From positions 1-64,000 of the forward strand of contig JAFEGW010000006.1 in the NCBI GenBank assembly GCA_018239715.1: a stretch of 64,000 nt of DNA, written 5' to 3'. Below, piece by piece: positions 1-8,537 of the stretch. Numbering within the stretch: the first letter of the stretch is position 1; each line of letters opens with the position of its first letter. The notes under the pieces are model-generated. The model saw only the letters and a program-made list of their open reading frames with translations. It did no database searches and was not told where the DNA came from. The translations under genes were made by a program, and so were the position numbers. The stretch comes from Verrucomicrobiota bacterium (GTDB taxonomy: Bacteria > Chlamydiota > Chlamydiia > Chlamydiales > Rhabdochlamydiaceae).

Positions 1-99
1 TTAAAAGATTAACGGGATAGGTTCCTGATTAATGACCGAAGCTGCTACGCGCTTATTATTGAAGAAAATGGTCCTCGCATTAAGAATAACATCGAGCAA

Positions 100-3000
100 T
101 TGCTTAAGTTTCTATCTAAAGAAGAGCCGAAAGAGAAATTAAAAGCAATCATCCAAAACCTTAATAGAACGCTAAAAACTATTACTACCGTCTCAGCTAG
201 ACTTCAAGAAAGAATTGCTCAGCTAAAACCTGATCTTATCTCTTATCTGCTTTGGGCTAATGTTGGTGACATTTGTAAAGAAGAAGAAAACTATTATCGA
301 GCTATTGATTATTATCATGAAAATTTGAATTTTTTAAATGAGAGTTCTCTAGAGCCAGAAACCTTAGGCGATCTAAGAGCTGATGTTTTAAGTCGGCTAG
401 GGAATACCTATCATTTCCTAGGAAAATATCAGCAAGCGATTGAATACCATAAACAAGTATTGCAAATTGCTAATGCGCTACAAGATCAACAAAGAGAAGC
501 AGCAGCTTATGAAAATATCGGCAATGCTTATCGCTCCCTTACGAAATATGAGGAAGCACTTGAATATCACACGAAGTGTTTACATCTTGCATTGCATATA
601 CCAGACAAAACTCTAGAAGGTAGAGCTCATGGTAACATTGGTATCGTATATAATCTTCAAGGGCTGAATAGTAAAGCGCTTAAATGTCATCAACGAGCCT
701 TGGAAATTGCCCAACATTCAGAAATCCAAGAAGAAATAGGAAGAGCATATGGGAATCTTGGGAATGTGTTTGACTCGATGGGGGAATATCATAAAGCAAT
801 TGAATGTCATAAGCTAGATTTAAAGATTGCTCAAGATAACCATGATCAAGAAGCAACAGGCAACGCTTATGGGAATCTTGGCAATGCGTATTACTCATTA
901 GGAGAATATGACGAAGCAGAAAGATATCATCAGGAGCACTTAAAAATTGCCAAGAACATACCTGATCGGGCTGGAGAAGCAAGAGCCTATGACAATCTGG
1001 GGCTTACCTATCATGCTTTAAATAGATATCAGAAAGCGATCGACTGTCACAAGATTGCCTTAGAAATCGCCCAGGAAATAGAAGATCAAGCGACACAAGG
1101 CAGAGCTTATAACAATCTTGGAGAGGTCTATGATTCGTTAGGGGAGGGCCAAAAAGCTATTAATGAATGTTATTGGAGAGCTCTGCAAATCGCTAGAAAT
1201 GCAAAAGATCTGATCGGAGAAGCAGATGTTTATATTAGCTATGGTAACACGCATAGTTCTTTTGGAGAATACCAGAAGGCCATCGAGTATTATGAAAAAG
1301 CCTTGAACATAGCTATAGCTGAAGATGTACGAAATTTGGAAATAGAAGGAAAAGCTTATATCAATCTTGGAGATACTTACCGCTCACTTGGGGAATACGA
1401 CAGGGCACGGGAGTATCATGAAAAGTATTTAAGCATCATCACAACGCTGGAAGATCGGGATGGTCAAGCAAGAGCATATGAGAATCTTGCAATCATATCT
1501 CGCTATCAAAGTAGATTTAGCGAAGCGATTGAAAACCATAAGAAAGCCCTGCAGATCGCCGAACCTTTAAAAGATCGGCTTCTCGAAGGAAGTATACATG
1601 GGAATCTCGGGGTTACCTATCACGGTCAAAAAAAATATGCCGAAGCAGAAAAAGAATTTGAAGCATCATTAAAGTTAGCCCAAGAAGTAAAAAATCGGAA
1701 AAGCGAGGGGAGAGCCCACGGAAACTTAGGAAACTTATATCGTTGTTTCGATAAATATGATAAAGCGATCACACATCTAGGGGAAGCTTTAAAGATTGCC
1801 CAAGAAACAGGCGAGCGGATAGAAGAGGGAAGAGCCTATAGCCATTTAGGACTTGCTTATGAAGAGCTTACTGATTTCTCACAAGCAGAAGATAATTTCC
1901 GTAAAGGCATCAAAAAATTTAATGAAATTCAAAATGAGCTTGGTAATAACTATCAACGGAGAATTACTATTTTCGAAGAACAGGCGTATGTATACATGGG
2001 TTTAGAAAGAGCTTTATTGAAACAGATAAAAGAAGAAAAAAAGAAAGAAGCACTAGAGGTTACAGATGCCCGGCGCTCACGCGCTTTAGCGGATGTTCTT
2101 TCAAAAAAAGTTAACTCACTTATAAAGGAACCAATTCCTTTAAAGTCTCAAGCAATGCAGGACCTTGCGAGAAAATTGAAAACAACTATCATCACTTATT
2201 CATTCTCTTCCTTATTTAAAGATGAAACCCGTATCGATATCTGTGTGATTCCTTCTGATGGTGACATTAAGTGGGAATCTATCTTTGTTCATAACATCCA
2301 AGAGGATATGAAAGAGGTGGCTAAAGTATTTCAAAAATACCCTTTTATTAGCGCCCCCCCAACAGTAAGGCCTCCACGAAATCGCAGTGTTACGAGATCT
2401 TTAGGTGAGCAAGAGATTCCTCCATCCCTTCCCTCCCTCCAAGGAATGCAAGAAATATATCGAGAGGACTCCAATGCCGCGTCTAATGAAGAGCAACTGA
2501 GATCTTTTAAAGAACGCTTATCTCAGTGGTATAAAGCCTTTATTTTCCCTATTGAGAAATATTTACCTCGAGATCCTGAGCAAACACTGACAATCATTCC
2601 TGATAGCTTCCTCTCCCAAATCCCCTTTGCTGCTTTCCGAGATAAAGGAGGAAATTATCTAATAGAAAAATGCGCAATCTCTATTGCTCCTTCTATTATG
2701 GTTTTACAGCTGCTCGATCAACTGCCTCGAGATTTCCCTGCTAGTTCGTTAATTGTTGCTAATCCTACAACTCCTAATGTATCAGATAATAACCTGCTAG
2801 GCACTGAAAAGGAGGCAAATATTGTTAAGGAAATTCTCACAACACCTCCTGAGAAGGTATTAAAGCAAGAAAAGCCTACAGTCCACCGTGTTTTAGAGGA
2901 GCTTCCCAAGGCCCGATGGATTCATCTTGCTTGCCATGGACTCCCCGGTGATAAACCTGGAGAAAAACTTAACCCTCACTCAGTCTTTGAAGGTGTACTC

Positions 3001-3414
3001 AAGTTAGCTAAGGATCCCGAAGATCTCGATCGACCTAATGGATTTTTATATGCTCAAGAAATTGCTGCGCTTTCTCTTCGTGCAGAACTCGTCTTTATGA
3101 GCGCTTGTTTCTCAGGAAAAGGTAAACTTCAACAAGAAGGTAGTGTCGGCAATAATTGGTGCCTTCTTGCTGCAGGAGCAAGATCGACGGTTTCAACTTA
3201 TTGGCGAATACCAGTCAATGAACTGACGGAGTCGATCATCGATACCTTTTATCGCCATTTATTAGGAAAAGAAAGAGAAAAATTAAGCGGGGCCCAAGCC
3301 TTACGCCAAGCGATGTTAAGTGTGATTAAAAAAGACCGAGAAAACCTCCCTCAGGTATGGGCCGCCTTTTTCCACTCAGGACTCAGTGAAGTGGAGGTAA
3401 AAAATAAAGCGTGA
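100..3414 (+). CDS. TPR-CHAT protein 1 (caspase-like peptidase with TPR array), 5' end doubtful
   Basis: A long array of about 13 tetratricopeptide repeats of roughly 40 residues (residues ~85-625, recurring pattern G-x-x-Y-x-S-L-G-E-Y) is followed by a linker and a C-terminal CHAT domain. The CHAT (caspase HetF associated with TPR) His/Cys pair is visible as HLACHG (H946) and MSACFSG (C1003), 57 residues apart. Known TPR-CHAT proteins are proteases activated through the TPR part; the substrate here is unknown. The start is uncertain. Only a TTG at 100 opens this frame, there is no good ribosome site, and the homology to the next gene continues upstream to about base 22, where an in-frame stop (10-12) blocks it. 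The first ~170 residues of the paralogue are missing, so the gene may be N-terminally truncated or frameshifted at the window edge. It is followed at 63 bp by its paralogue. Confidence 0.85.
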   Translation: MLKFLSKEEPKEKLKAIIQNLNRTLKTITTVSARLQERIAQLKPDLISYLLWANVGDICKEEENYYRAIDYYHENLNFLNESSLEPETLGDLRADVLSRLGNTYHFLGKYQQAIEYHKQVLQIANALQDQQREAAAYENIGNAYRSLTKYEEALEYHTKCLHLALHIPDKTLEGRAHGNIGIVYNLQGLNSKALKCHQRALEIAQHSEIQEEIGRAYGNLGNVFDSMGEYHKAIECHKLDLKIAQDNHDQEATGNAYGNLGNAYYSLGEYDEAERYHQEHLKIAKNIPDRAGEARAYDNLGLTYHALNRYQKAIDCHKIALEIAQEIEDQATQGRAYNNLGEVYDSLGEGQKAINECYWRALQIARNAKDLIGEADVYISYGNTHSSFGEYQKAIEYYEKALNIAIAEDVRNLEIEGKAYINLGDTYRSLGEYDRAREYHEKYLSIITTLEDRDGQARAYENLAIISRYQSRFSEAIENHKKALQIAEPLKDRLLEGSIHGNLGVTYHGQKKYAEAEKEFEASLKLAQEVKNRKSEGRAHGNLGNLYRCFDKYDKAITHLGEALKIAQETGERIEEGRAYSHLGLAYEELTDFSQAEDNFRKGIKKFNEIQNELGNNYQRRITIFEEQAYVYMGLERALLKQIKEEKKKEALEVTDARRSRALADVLSKKVNSLIKEPIPLKSQAMQDLARKLKTTIITYSFSSLFKDETRIDICVIPSDGDIKWESIFVHNIQEDMKEVAKVFQKYPFISAPPTVRPPRNRSVTRSLGEQEIPPSLPSLQGMQEIYREDSNAASNEEQLRSFKERLSQWYKAFIFPIEKYLPRDPEQTLTIIPDSFLSQIPFAAFRDKGGNYLIEKCAISIAPSIMVLQLLDQLPRDFPASSLIVANPTTPNVSDNNLLGTEKEANIVKEILTTPPEKVLKQEKPTVHRVLEELPKARWIHLACHGLPGDKPGEKLNPHSVFEGVLKLAKDPEDLDRPNGFLYAQEIAALSLRAELVFMSACFSGKGKLQQEGSVGNNWCLLAAGARSTVSTYWRIPVNELTESIIDTFYRHLLGKEREKLSGAQALRQAMLSVIKKDRENLPQVWAAFFHSGLSEVEVKNKA

Positions 3415-3422
3415 AATTTTTG

Positions 3423-3446
3423 GGGCGTCATATTTAAAGAGCGCCC
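3423..3446 (+). other. Intergenic hairpin 1 between the TPR-CHAT genes
   Basis: Arms GGGCGTC (3423-3429) and GAGCGCCC (3439-3446) pair as 7 bp with one bulged base in the 3' arm and a 9-nt loop. No T-run follows, so this is not a classical terminator. A hairpin of the same size and loop length but different sequence sits after the second TPR-CHAT gene. It may be an mRNA processing or stability element. Confidence 0.5.
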
Positions 3447-3476
3447 ACATGAATTAAAAATTTAAGGAGGTTGTAT

Positions 3477-6400
3477 ATGACCTTAAACACCATCTCACAA
3501 GCAAGAAAAATATCCAACTTAGCACAAAGTCCTACGGATTCAAATGCCCTTTTAGAGAGAGTGGAAAAACTTGTGAAAAGCTATGAAGGCGGCTTAACTA
3601 ATCCTATAGATGCCACTCCCAAAGCTTACTCTCTAATCGAGGAGTTATTCAACTTAATAGAAAAGGATCTTCCCTTAGCAAGAGAAGGGCTATGCAGACT
3701 TCTAAAAGTAAATATTGAAGAAGTTCAAATCAAATTAATCCCTTGTTTGAAACGCCTTTTTCACTTATCGCTGTTAGCTTACGATGTTGAGAACAATCAA
3801 TCCCAGCAGCTTGTTGGATTAGAAAAACAGATAAGCGATATCCTCGCATCACATGTACGGTCCTCTTCATCAGAACTGCTTCTTGCTTTGGTCGATCTGT
3901 ATCAAGATATTCTAGAGCGCTTTTGGCTTCTTCCTCATCTTATTGAAGATAGAAATAGTTATGGCATTATTGTCAGAGAAAATGGTCAGCGGATGATAAG
4001 AGAGGCAGATCGTTGGCTTCCTGTTCTTTTAAATGATAATACTCAACCGGAAGAATTCAAGCTGGCTTTAAAGAGTCTGCCTGGTATGTTTCAGCGAATC
4101 ATAAGCTCTCCACCTGCTATCATAAAAGAAATCGAGCAGCTAAAACCGGAATTAGATTCGATCATGATTTCAGTTGAAATTGGAGATATTTGTCATAAGG
4201 CGGAAGATTATCAGCGCGCAATCGTTCACTACTTAGAGAACATAAGGCTAGTTGCTTCTATAAGAGATCAGGACCCTAAGCTGAAAAGGGATTTGGGAAA
4301 TCTGACGTATGTCATACTGAATCGACTTGGGATTGTATATCACTCTCTAGGAGAGTACCGCAAAGCAATCGAGCACCATGAGAAATCCCTGCAGATTGCT
4401 CAAGAACTAGGTGATCGGGCTGGGGAAGGAAGAGCGTATGGGAATCTGGGGGATGTGTATCACTCTCTGGGAGAGTACCGCAAAGCAATCGAGCACCATG
4501 AGAAATCCCTGCAGATTGCTCAAGAACTAGGTAATCGGGCTGGAGAAGGAAGAGCTTATGGGAATCTCGGGAATGTGTATCAATCTCAGGGAGAGTATTA
4601 CAAAGCACTCGAGTACCTTGAGAAATACCTACAGATTGCTCTAGAACTAAGAGATCGGGCTGGAGAAGGAAGAGCGTATGGGAATCTTGGGAATGCGTAT
4701 TATTCTCTTGGGGAGTATCGCAAAGCGATCGAGTACCATAAGAAACATCTGCAGATCGCTCAAGCACTAGGCGATCAGGCTGGAGAAGGAAGCGCTTATG
4801 GGGATCTCGGGGTTGTGTATCAATCTCTGGGAGAATACCGCAAAGCACTCGAGTATCTTGAGAAACATCTACAGATTGCTCAAGAACTAGGTGATCGGGC
4901 TGAAGAAGGAAGAGCTTATGGGAATCTCGGGACTGCGTATGATTTTCTGGGAGAATACCGCAAAGCAATTGAGTGCCATGAGAAAACCTTGCAGATCGCT
5001 CAAGCACTAGGCGATCAGGTTGGAAAAGGAAGCGCATACGGGAATCTTGGGAATGTGTATCAATCTCTGGGAGAATATCGCAAAGCGATCGAGTACCATG
5101 AGAAATGCCTACAGATCACTCAAGAGCTAGGTGATAGGAGTAGAGAAGGAAAAGCTTATGGGAATCTTGGAAGTGCGTATTACTTTCTGGGAGAGTATCA
5201 CAAGGGAATCGAATACGACGAGAAATACCTGCAGATCGCTCAAGCACTTGGTGATAGGAGTAGAGAAGGAAGAGCTTATGGGAATCTTGGAGTTGCGTAT
5301 CGATCCCTAGGAGAATATCACAAAGCGATCGAGTACCTTGAGAAAGCCCTGCAGATCGCTCAAAAGCTAGGCGATCGGGGTGAAGAAGGAAAAGCTTTTA
5401 ATAACTTAGGACTTACTTATCAGCATCTAAATGATTTACCACAAGCAGAGAAACATTTCTATCAAAGTGTCGCCATTTACTCCTTCCTTCAGGATATACT
5501 CGGAGATAACCATCAATGGAAGATCACAATTTTTGAAGAGCAATCAAGAGCTTACTTTAGTTTAGAAAGAGTTCTACTCAAACAAGGTAAAGCAGAAGAG
5601 GCCCTAGAAATTACAGATTCCCGACGCTCGCGTGCTCTAGTGTCTATGCTTTCGAGTAGAGTCCATACTCCTACCAAAGAGCCTATTTATTTAACCTATA
5701 AAGAAATACAATCTCTTGCTCAAAAACTTAACACAACCTTTGTTACTTATTCGCTTTCTTCCTTATCTGAAGATGAAAGTCGGATTCATGTTTGGGTTGT
5801 TCCTCCATCAGGCGGTATTGAATGCATACCTATCTCCTGTGATAAGTTACCGGATCAGATAAAAGAAGACATAGAAGAAGCCAGTAAAGTACTTCAAACA
5901 TACCCCTTTATAAGTGCACCTCCAAGGGTAAGACCTCCACGAGCTCAAAGTGTTAAGAGGTCTTCAGAGGAAGAGATACCTCTTCCTTCAGTTCCTCCTT
6001 CCATCCAAGGAATGCAAGAAATAACTCGAGGGGATTCCAATGCGGCGCCTAATGAAGATCAACTGAGATCTTTTAAAGAACGCTTATCTCAGTGCTATGA
6101 AGCCTTTATACTTCCCATCGAGAAATATTTACCTCGAGATCCTGAGCAAACGCTGACGATCATTCCTGATAGCTTTCTCTCCCAAATCCCTTTTGCTGCT
6201 TTCCGAGATAAAGAAGGAAAATATCTGATTGAGAAATGCGCTATTTCTTTTGCTCCTTCTATCAAGGCTGTACAGCTACTCGATCAATTACCTCGAAATT
6301 CTTCTTCTAATTTGCTAATTGTCGCTAATCCTACATCTCCTAATGTCTCGGATAATAACCTACAAGGTACTGAAAAGGAAGCCGAGATTGTTAAGAAAAT

Positions 6401-6980
6401 CCTCGGAGCTCCCACTGAAAAGGTATTATTGCAAGAAAGACCTACAGTCCACCGTGTTTTAGAGGAGCTTCCTCAGGCTCGATGGATCCATCTTGCTTGC
6501 CATGGGTTGCCTGGGGATAAACCTGAAGAAAAACTCAACATTCACTCAGTTTTTGAAGGCGTACTCAAGCTAGCTAAGGATCCTGAAGATCTCGATCGGC
6601 CTAACGGATTTTTATACGCGCAAGATATTGCCTCGTTATCTCTTCAAGCGGAACTAGTCTTTATGAGCGCTTGTTTCTCTGGAAGAGGAAAACTTCAGCG
6701 TGAAGGTAGCATCGGTCATAACTGGTCCTTTCTTGCTGCAGGAGCAAGATCGACGGTTTCAACTTATTGGCGAATACCAGTCAATGATCTGACGGAGTCG
6801 ATCATCGATACCTTTTATCGCCATTTATTAGGAAAAGAAAGAGAAAAATTAAGCGGGGCCCAAGCCTTACGCCAAGCGATGTTAAGTGTCATTGAAAAAG
6901 ACCGAGAAAACCTTCCTCAAGTATGGGCCGCCTTCTTTCTCTCAGGACTCAGTGAGGTGGAGGTAAGAAATAAAGGATGA
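3477..6980 (+). CDS. TPR-CHAT protein 2 (caspase-like peptidase with TPR array)
   Basis: An intact 1167-residue protein. Residues 1-~220 form a helical N-terminal region, ~235-640 carry TPRs (nine almost identical 40-residue units flanked by degenerate ones), ~640-850 are a linker with a Pro/Arg-rich patch, and the C-terminus is a CHAT domain with HLACHG (H1009) and MSACFSG (C1066). The family is known for cysteine proteases of the caspase/separase clan, gated by their TPR arm. I chose ATG 3477 because a strong AAGGAGG (3464-3470) lies 6 nt upstream; the in-frame TTG at 3471 has no spacing to it. The C-terminal ~300 residues are nearly identical to the upstream paralogue, partly at DNA level. 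Same operon as the genes before and after it. No signal peptide or membrane segment is seen, so it is cytosolic or secreted by a signal-independent route. Confidence 0.9.
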   Translation: MTLNTISQARKISNLAQSPTDSNALLERVEKLVKSYEGGLTNPIDATPKAYSLIEELFNLIEKDLPLAREGLCRLLKVNIEEVQIKLIPCLKRLFHLSLLAYDVENNQSQQLVGLEKQISDILASHVRSSSSELLLALVDLYQDILERFWLLPHLIEDRNSYGIIVRENGQRMIREADRWLPVLLNDNTQPEEFKLALKSLPGMFQRIISSPPAIIKEIEQLKPELDSIMISVEIGDICHKAEDYQRAIVHYLENIRLVASIRDQDPKLKRDLGNLTYVILNRLGIVYHSLGEYRKAIEHHEKSLQIAQELGDRAGEGRAYGNLGDVYHSLGEYRKAIEHHEKSLQIAQELGNRAGEGRAYGNLGNVYQSQGEYYKALEYLEKYLQIALELRDRAGEGRAYGNLGNAYYSLGEYRKAIEYHKKHLQIAQALGDQAGEGSAYGDLGVVYQSLGEYRKALEYLEKHLQIAQELGDRAEEGRAYGNLGTAYDFLGEYRKAIECHEKTLQIAQALGDQVGKGSAYGNLGNVYQSLGEYRKAIEYHEKCLQITQELGDRSREGKAYGNLGSAYYFLGEYHKGIEYDEKYLQIAQALGDRSREGRAYGNLGVAYRSLGEYHKAIEYLEKALQIAQKLGDRGEEGKAFNNLGLTYQHLNDLPQAEKHFYQSVAIYSFLQDILGDNHQWKITIFEEQSRAYFSLERVLLKQGKAEEALEITDSRRSRALVSMLSSRVHTPTKEPIYLTYKEIQSLAQKLNTTFVTYSLSSLSEDESRIHVWVVPPSGGIECIPISCDKLPDQIKEDIEEASKVLQTYPFISAPPRVRPPRAQSVKRSSEEEIPLPSVPPSIQGMQEITRGDSNAAPNEDQLRSFKERLSQCYEAFILPIEKYLPRDPEQTLTIIPDSFLSQIPFAAFRDKEGKYLIEKCAISFAPSIKAVQLLDQLPRNSSSNLLIVANPTSPNVSDNNLQGTEKEAEIVKKILGAPTEKVLLQERPTVHRVLEELPQARWIHLACHGLPGDKPEEKLNIHSVFEGVLKLAKDPEDLDRPNGFLYAQDIASLSLQAELVFMSACFSGRGKLQREGSIGHNWSFLAAGARSTVSTYWRIPVNDLTESIIDTFYRHLLGKEREKLSGAQALRQAMLSVIEKDRENLPQVWAAFFLSGLSEVEVRNKG
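4321..5400 (+). repeat. Nine tandem 120-bp in-frame repeats (TPR array)
   Basis: Units begin at 4321, 4441, 4561, 4681, 4801, 4921, 5041, 5161 and 5281, each exactly 120 bp (40 codons). Similarity is visible at DNA level, e.g. the shared GGAATCT, CTCTGGGAGA and CAGATTGCTCAAG blocks. The first two units share a long identical stretch. Gain or loss of whole units keeps the frame, so copy number is likely to vary between strains. Confidence 0.95.
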
Positions 6981-6988
6981 AATTTATT

Positions 6989-7012
6989 GGTGTTCCTTTA
7001 TGAAGAACATCC
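6989..7012 (+). other. Intergenic hairpin 2 between TPR-CHAT 2 and the third gene
   Basis: Arms GGTGTTC (6989-6995) and GAACATCC (7005-7012) pair as 7 bp with one bulge and a 9-nt loop. It has the same architecture as hairpin 1 at 3423-3446 although the paired bases differ. It is flanked by the same conserved leader (CATGAATTAAAAATTTA, then AAGGAGG) that precedes the second gene. Confidence 0.5.
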
Positions 7013-7057
7013 AAATGTGTGCATGAATTAAAAATTTATTAATTTAAGGAGGTTTAT

Positions 7058-8386
7058 ATGGCAACAATTACTCTTAAAACAATTACAGAGACGGCTCAAA
7101 GCATCGGCACTTTAATGACTAGACCTAATTTCGATCCCCCACATGCGATTGAGCAATCAGAAATATTATACAGGGAGGGCATTGAACTTGTCGCTAAAGA
7201 GGTCGAGGGCCAACCTATACTCAAAGAGGATATTGTCTCTTCTGTTGTAACGGAATTAAATGAGCTCGTTGCTGCGGAAAATATTCAAAATCACATACCG
7301 TTACATCAAACTTTAAGTAAAGTCTATCATATTTTTATAGAAATCACTTGGTATCAGTGTTGGCGTCAGCAACAGAGACCTGTCTTCACCACAACCATCG
7401 AAAAGATTTTAAATAATTGCGATCGTATTAGAAAAAACTTGCCAAAAGACCAAGCTGGAATATGGTTTGAATATAGTTGTGCTAAACAAGCAGCGAAGTG
7501 TCTAACTCCATCAGAAACAGTTTGGGGGAAGTATATAGATATTCTTCTTAGTCTAGGAGAACACATACAAGGAAAATCTATCTTTGGAATTATAAGAGAT
7601 GCCATTGCAATTGGAGTAGAGGTAGAAAAGAGATGGATCAAGAGGTGGTATCTTCCCATTTATCAGCTACGCTGGTCTTCCACATTAGTTAGAACAAAAA
7701 GAGATTTTGAGACTCTTATTGGCCCTCAGCTTGAGAAGTTTCAAAAAGAAGGAGGAAAGTATACGCTATGCTTAGCTACTATTTATAGAGAATTGATACG
7801 AAATCCGGCTGTTGAGGAAGAGGCTAAGTTATTAGCTTCGAAGGAGCTTGCTGGACTTGTTCAACTTCAAGATGATAAGAGTATAGCATCTAATCTTGCT
7901 AATTATCTGATAAAGAGATTGCCCCATCTTAAGCCGATCAAATATCTAGCGATAAAGGCTGATCGGTATTGGCCAACACGGCTCATGATTACGCAATACG
8001 CTTTTGAGCTGAAAAAAGAGGGAAAGCTTCCCTATATTAGAGAAACTATAAATGCCTTACTAACATTTCAGAGAAAAACAAGAATTGAGGATGAGAGACA
8101 AGCTATTCAATTACAAATCGAAAAATTAAAGGCAGAAAGCACACAGACAAAAGAATTAATAGAAAAATGCCAGGCATTTTTGCAAGCTGCTGGAGCAGGA
8201 ATTATGAAAGCAGGGCAAGAGAAAGATGTACAAGAAACAAAAGTAAATCGTGATAGATATTTACAAGAGCAAAAGGACATAGAAGAGGAACTTAAAGCAA
8301 CAGAGCAGGCTCAACCGCTGCTTTCCGAACTCGAAGAGCTAGATAAGAAAGAGCAAGAGCATCTAAAAGAGTTAGCAGAAATTTGA
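7058..8386 (+). CDS. Unrecognised 442-residue protein with C-terminal coiled coil, third gene of TPR-CHAT operon
   Basis: I do not recognise a family. The protein looks almost entirely helical. Residues ~345-442 are rich in E, K, Q and L with heptad-like spacing and should form a coiled coil. Residues ~85-330 have many aromatic and basic residues. No signal peptide, transmembrane segment or catalytic motif is seen. ATG 7058 follows AAGGAGG (7046-7052) with ideal spacing, and the leader is a copy of the one in front of TPR-CHAT 2, so the three genes appear to be one transcription unit ending at the terminator at 8424-8461. By analogy with other CHAT systems, whose targets are often encoded next door, it could be a substrate, adaptor or effector of the CHAT proteins; this is inference only. 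Confidence 0.8.
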   Translation: MATITLKTITETAQSIGTLMTRPNFDPPHAIEQSEILYREGIELVAKEVEGQPILKEDIVSSVVTELNELVAAENIQNHIPLHQTLSKVYHIFIEITWYQCWRQQQRPVFTTTIEKILNNCDRIRKNLPKDQAGIWFEYSCAKQAAKCLTPSETVWGKYIDILLSLGEHIQGKSIFGIIRDAIAIGVEVEKRWIKRWYLPIYQLRWSSTLVRTKRDFETLIGPQLEKFQKEGGKYTLCLATIYRELIRNPAVEEEAKLLASKELAGLVQLQDDKSIASNLANYLIKRLPHLKPIKYLAIKADRYWPTRLMITQYAFELKKEGKLPYIRETINALLTFQRKTRIEDERQAIQLQIEKLKAESTQTKELIEKCQAFLQAAGAGIMKAGQEKDVQETKVNRDRYLQEQKDIEEELKATEQAQPLLSELEELDKKEQEHLKELAEI

Positions 8387-8423
8387 TTTTCATTTGCGAA
8401 CTCCTTAGGAAGGCTTTATAAAA

Positions 8424-8461
8424 AACTTGCCATGAAGATCGTGGCAAGTTAAATTTTTTTT
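8424..8461 (+). terminator. Rho-independent terminator of the TPR-CHAT operon
   Basis: A perfect 9-bp stem AACTTGCCA / TGGCAAGTT (8424-8432 / 8442-8450) with a 9-nt loop is followed by AAATTTTTTTT. It ends the operon that begins upstream of the window. Confidence 0.85.
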
Positions 8462-8500
8462 GAAAAGCCTCTTCAAAGGTCGCACTTAATGTATCACGGT

Positions 8501-8529
8501 TTGCCTGGATGTGGGAATTGTTTTATAAT
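8501..8529 (+). promoter_or_regulatory. Sigma-70-type promoter placed directly before an ATG
   Basis: TTGCCT (8501-8506), a 17-bp spacer and a perfect TATAAT (8524-8529). The predicted transcript start, ~7 nt further on at about 8536, is only ~2 nt before the ATG at 8538, so the mRNA would be leaderless. No Shine-Dalgarno sequence precedes that ATG. Confidence 0.6.
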
Positions 8530-8537
8530 AAACCCTA

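Noticed and set aside
4312-5037. Long minus-strand ORF of 241 codons
   Set aside because: It is the antisense reading of the 120-bp TPR repeats and is repetitive only because the coding strand is.
4321-5400. CRISPR array
   Set aside because: The 120-bp units are adjacent, coding and without unique spacers; they translate into TPR motifs.
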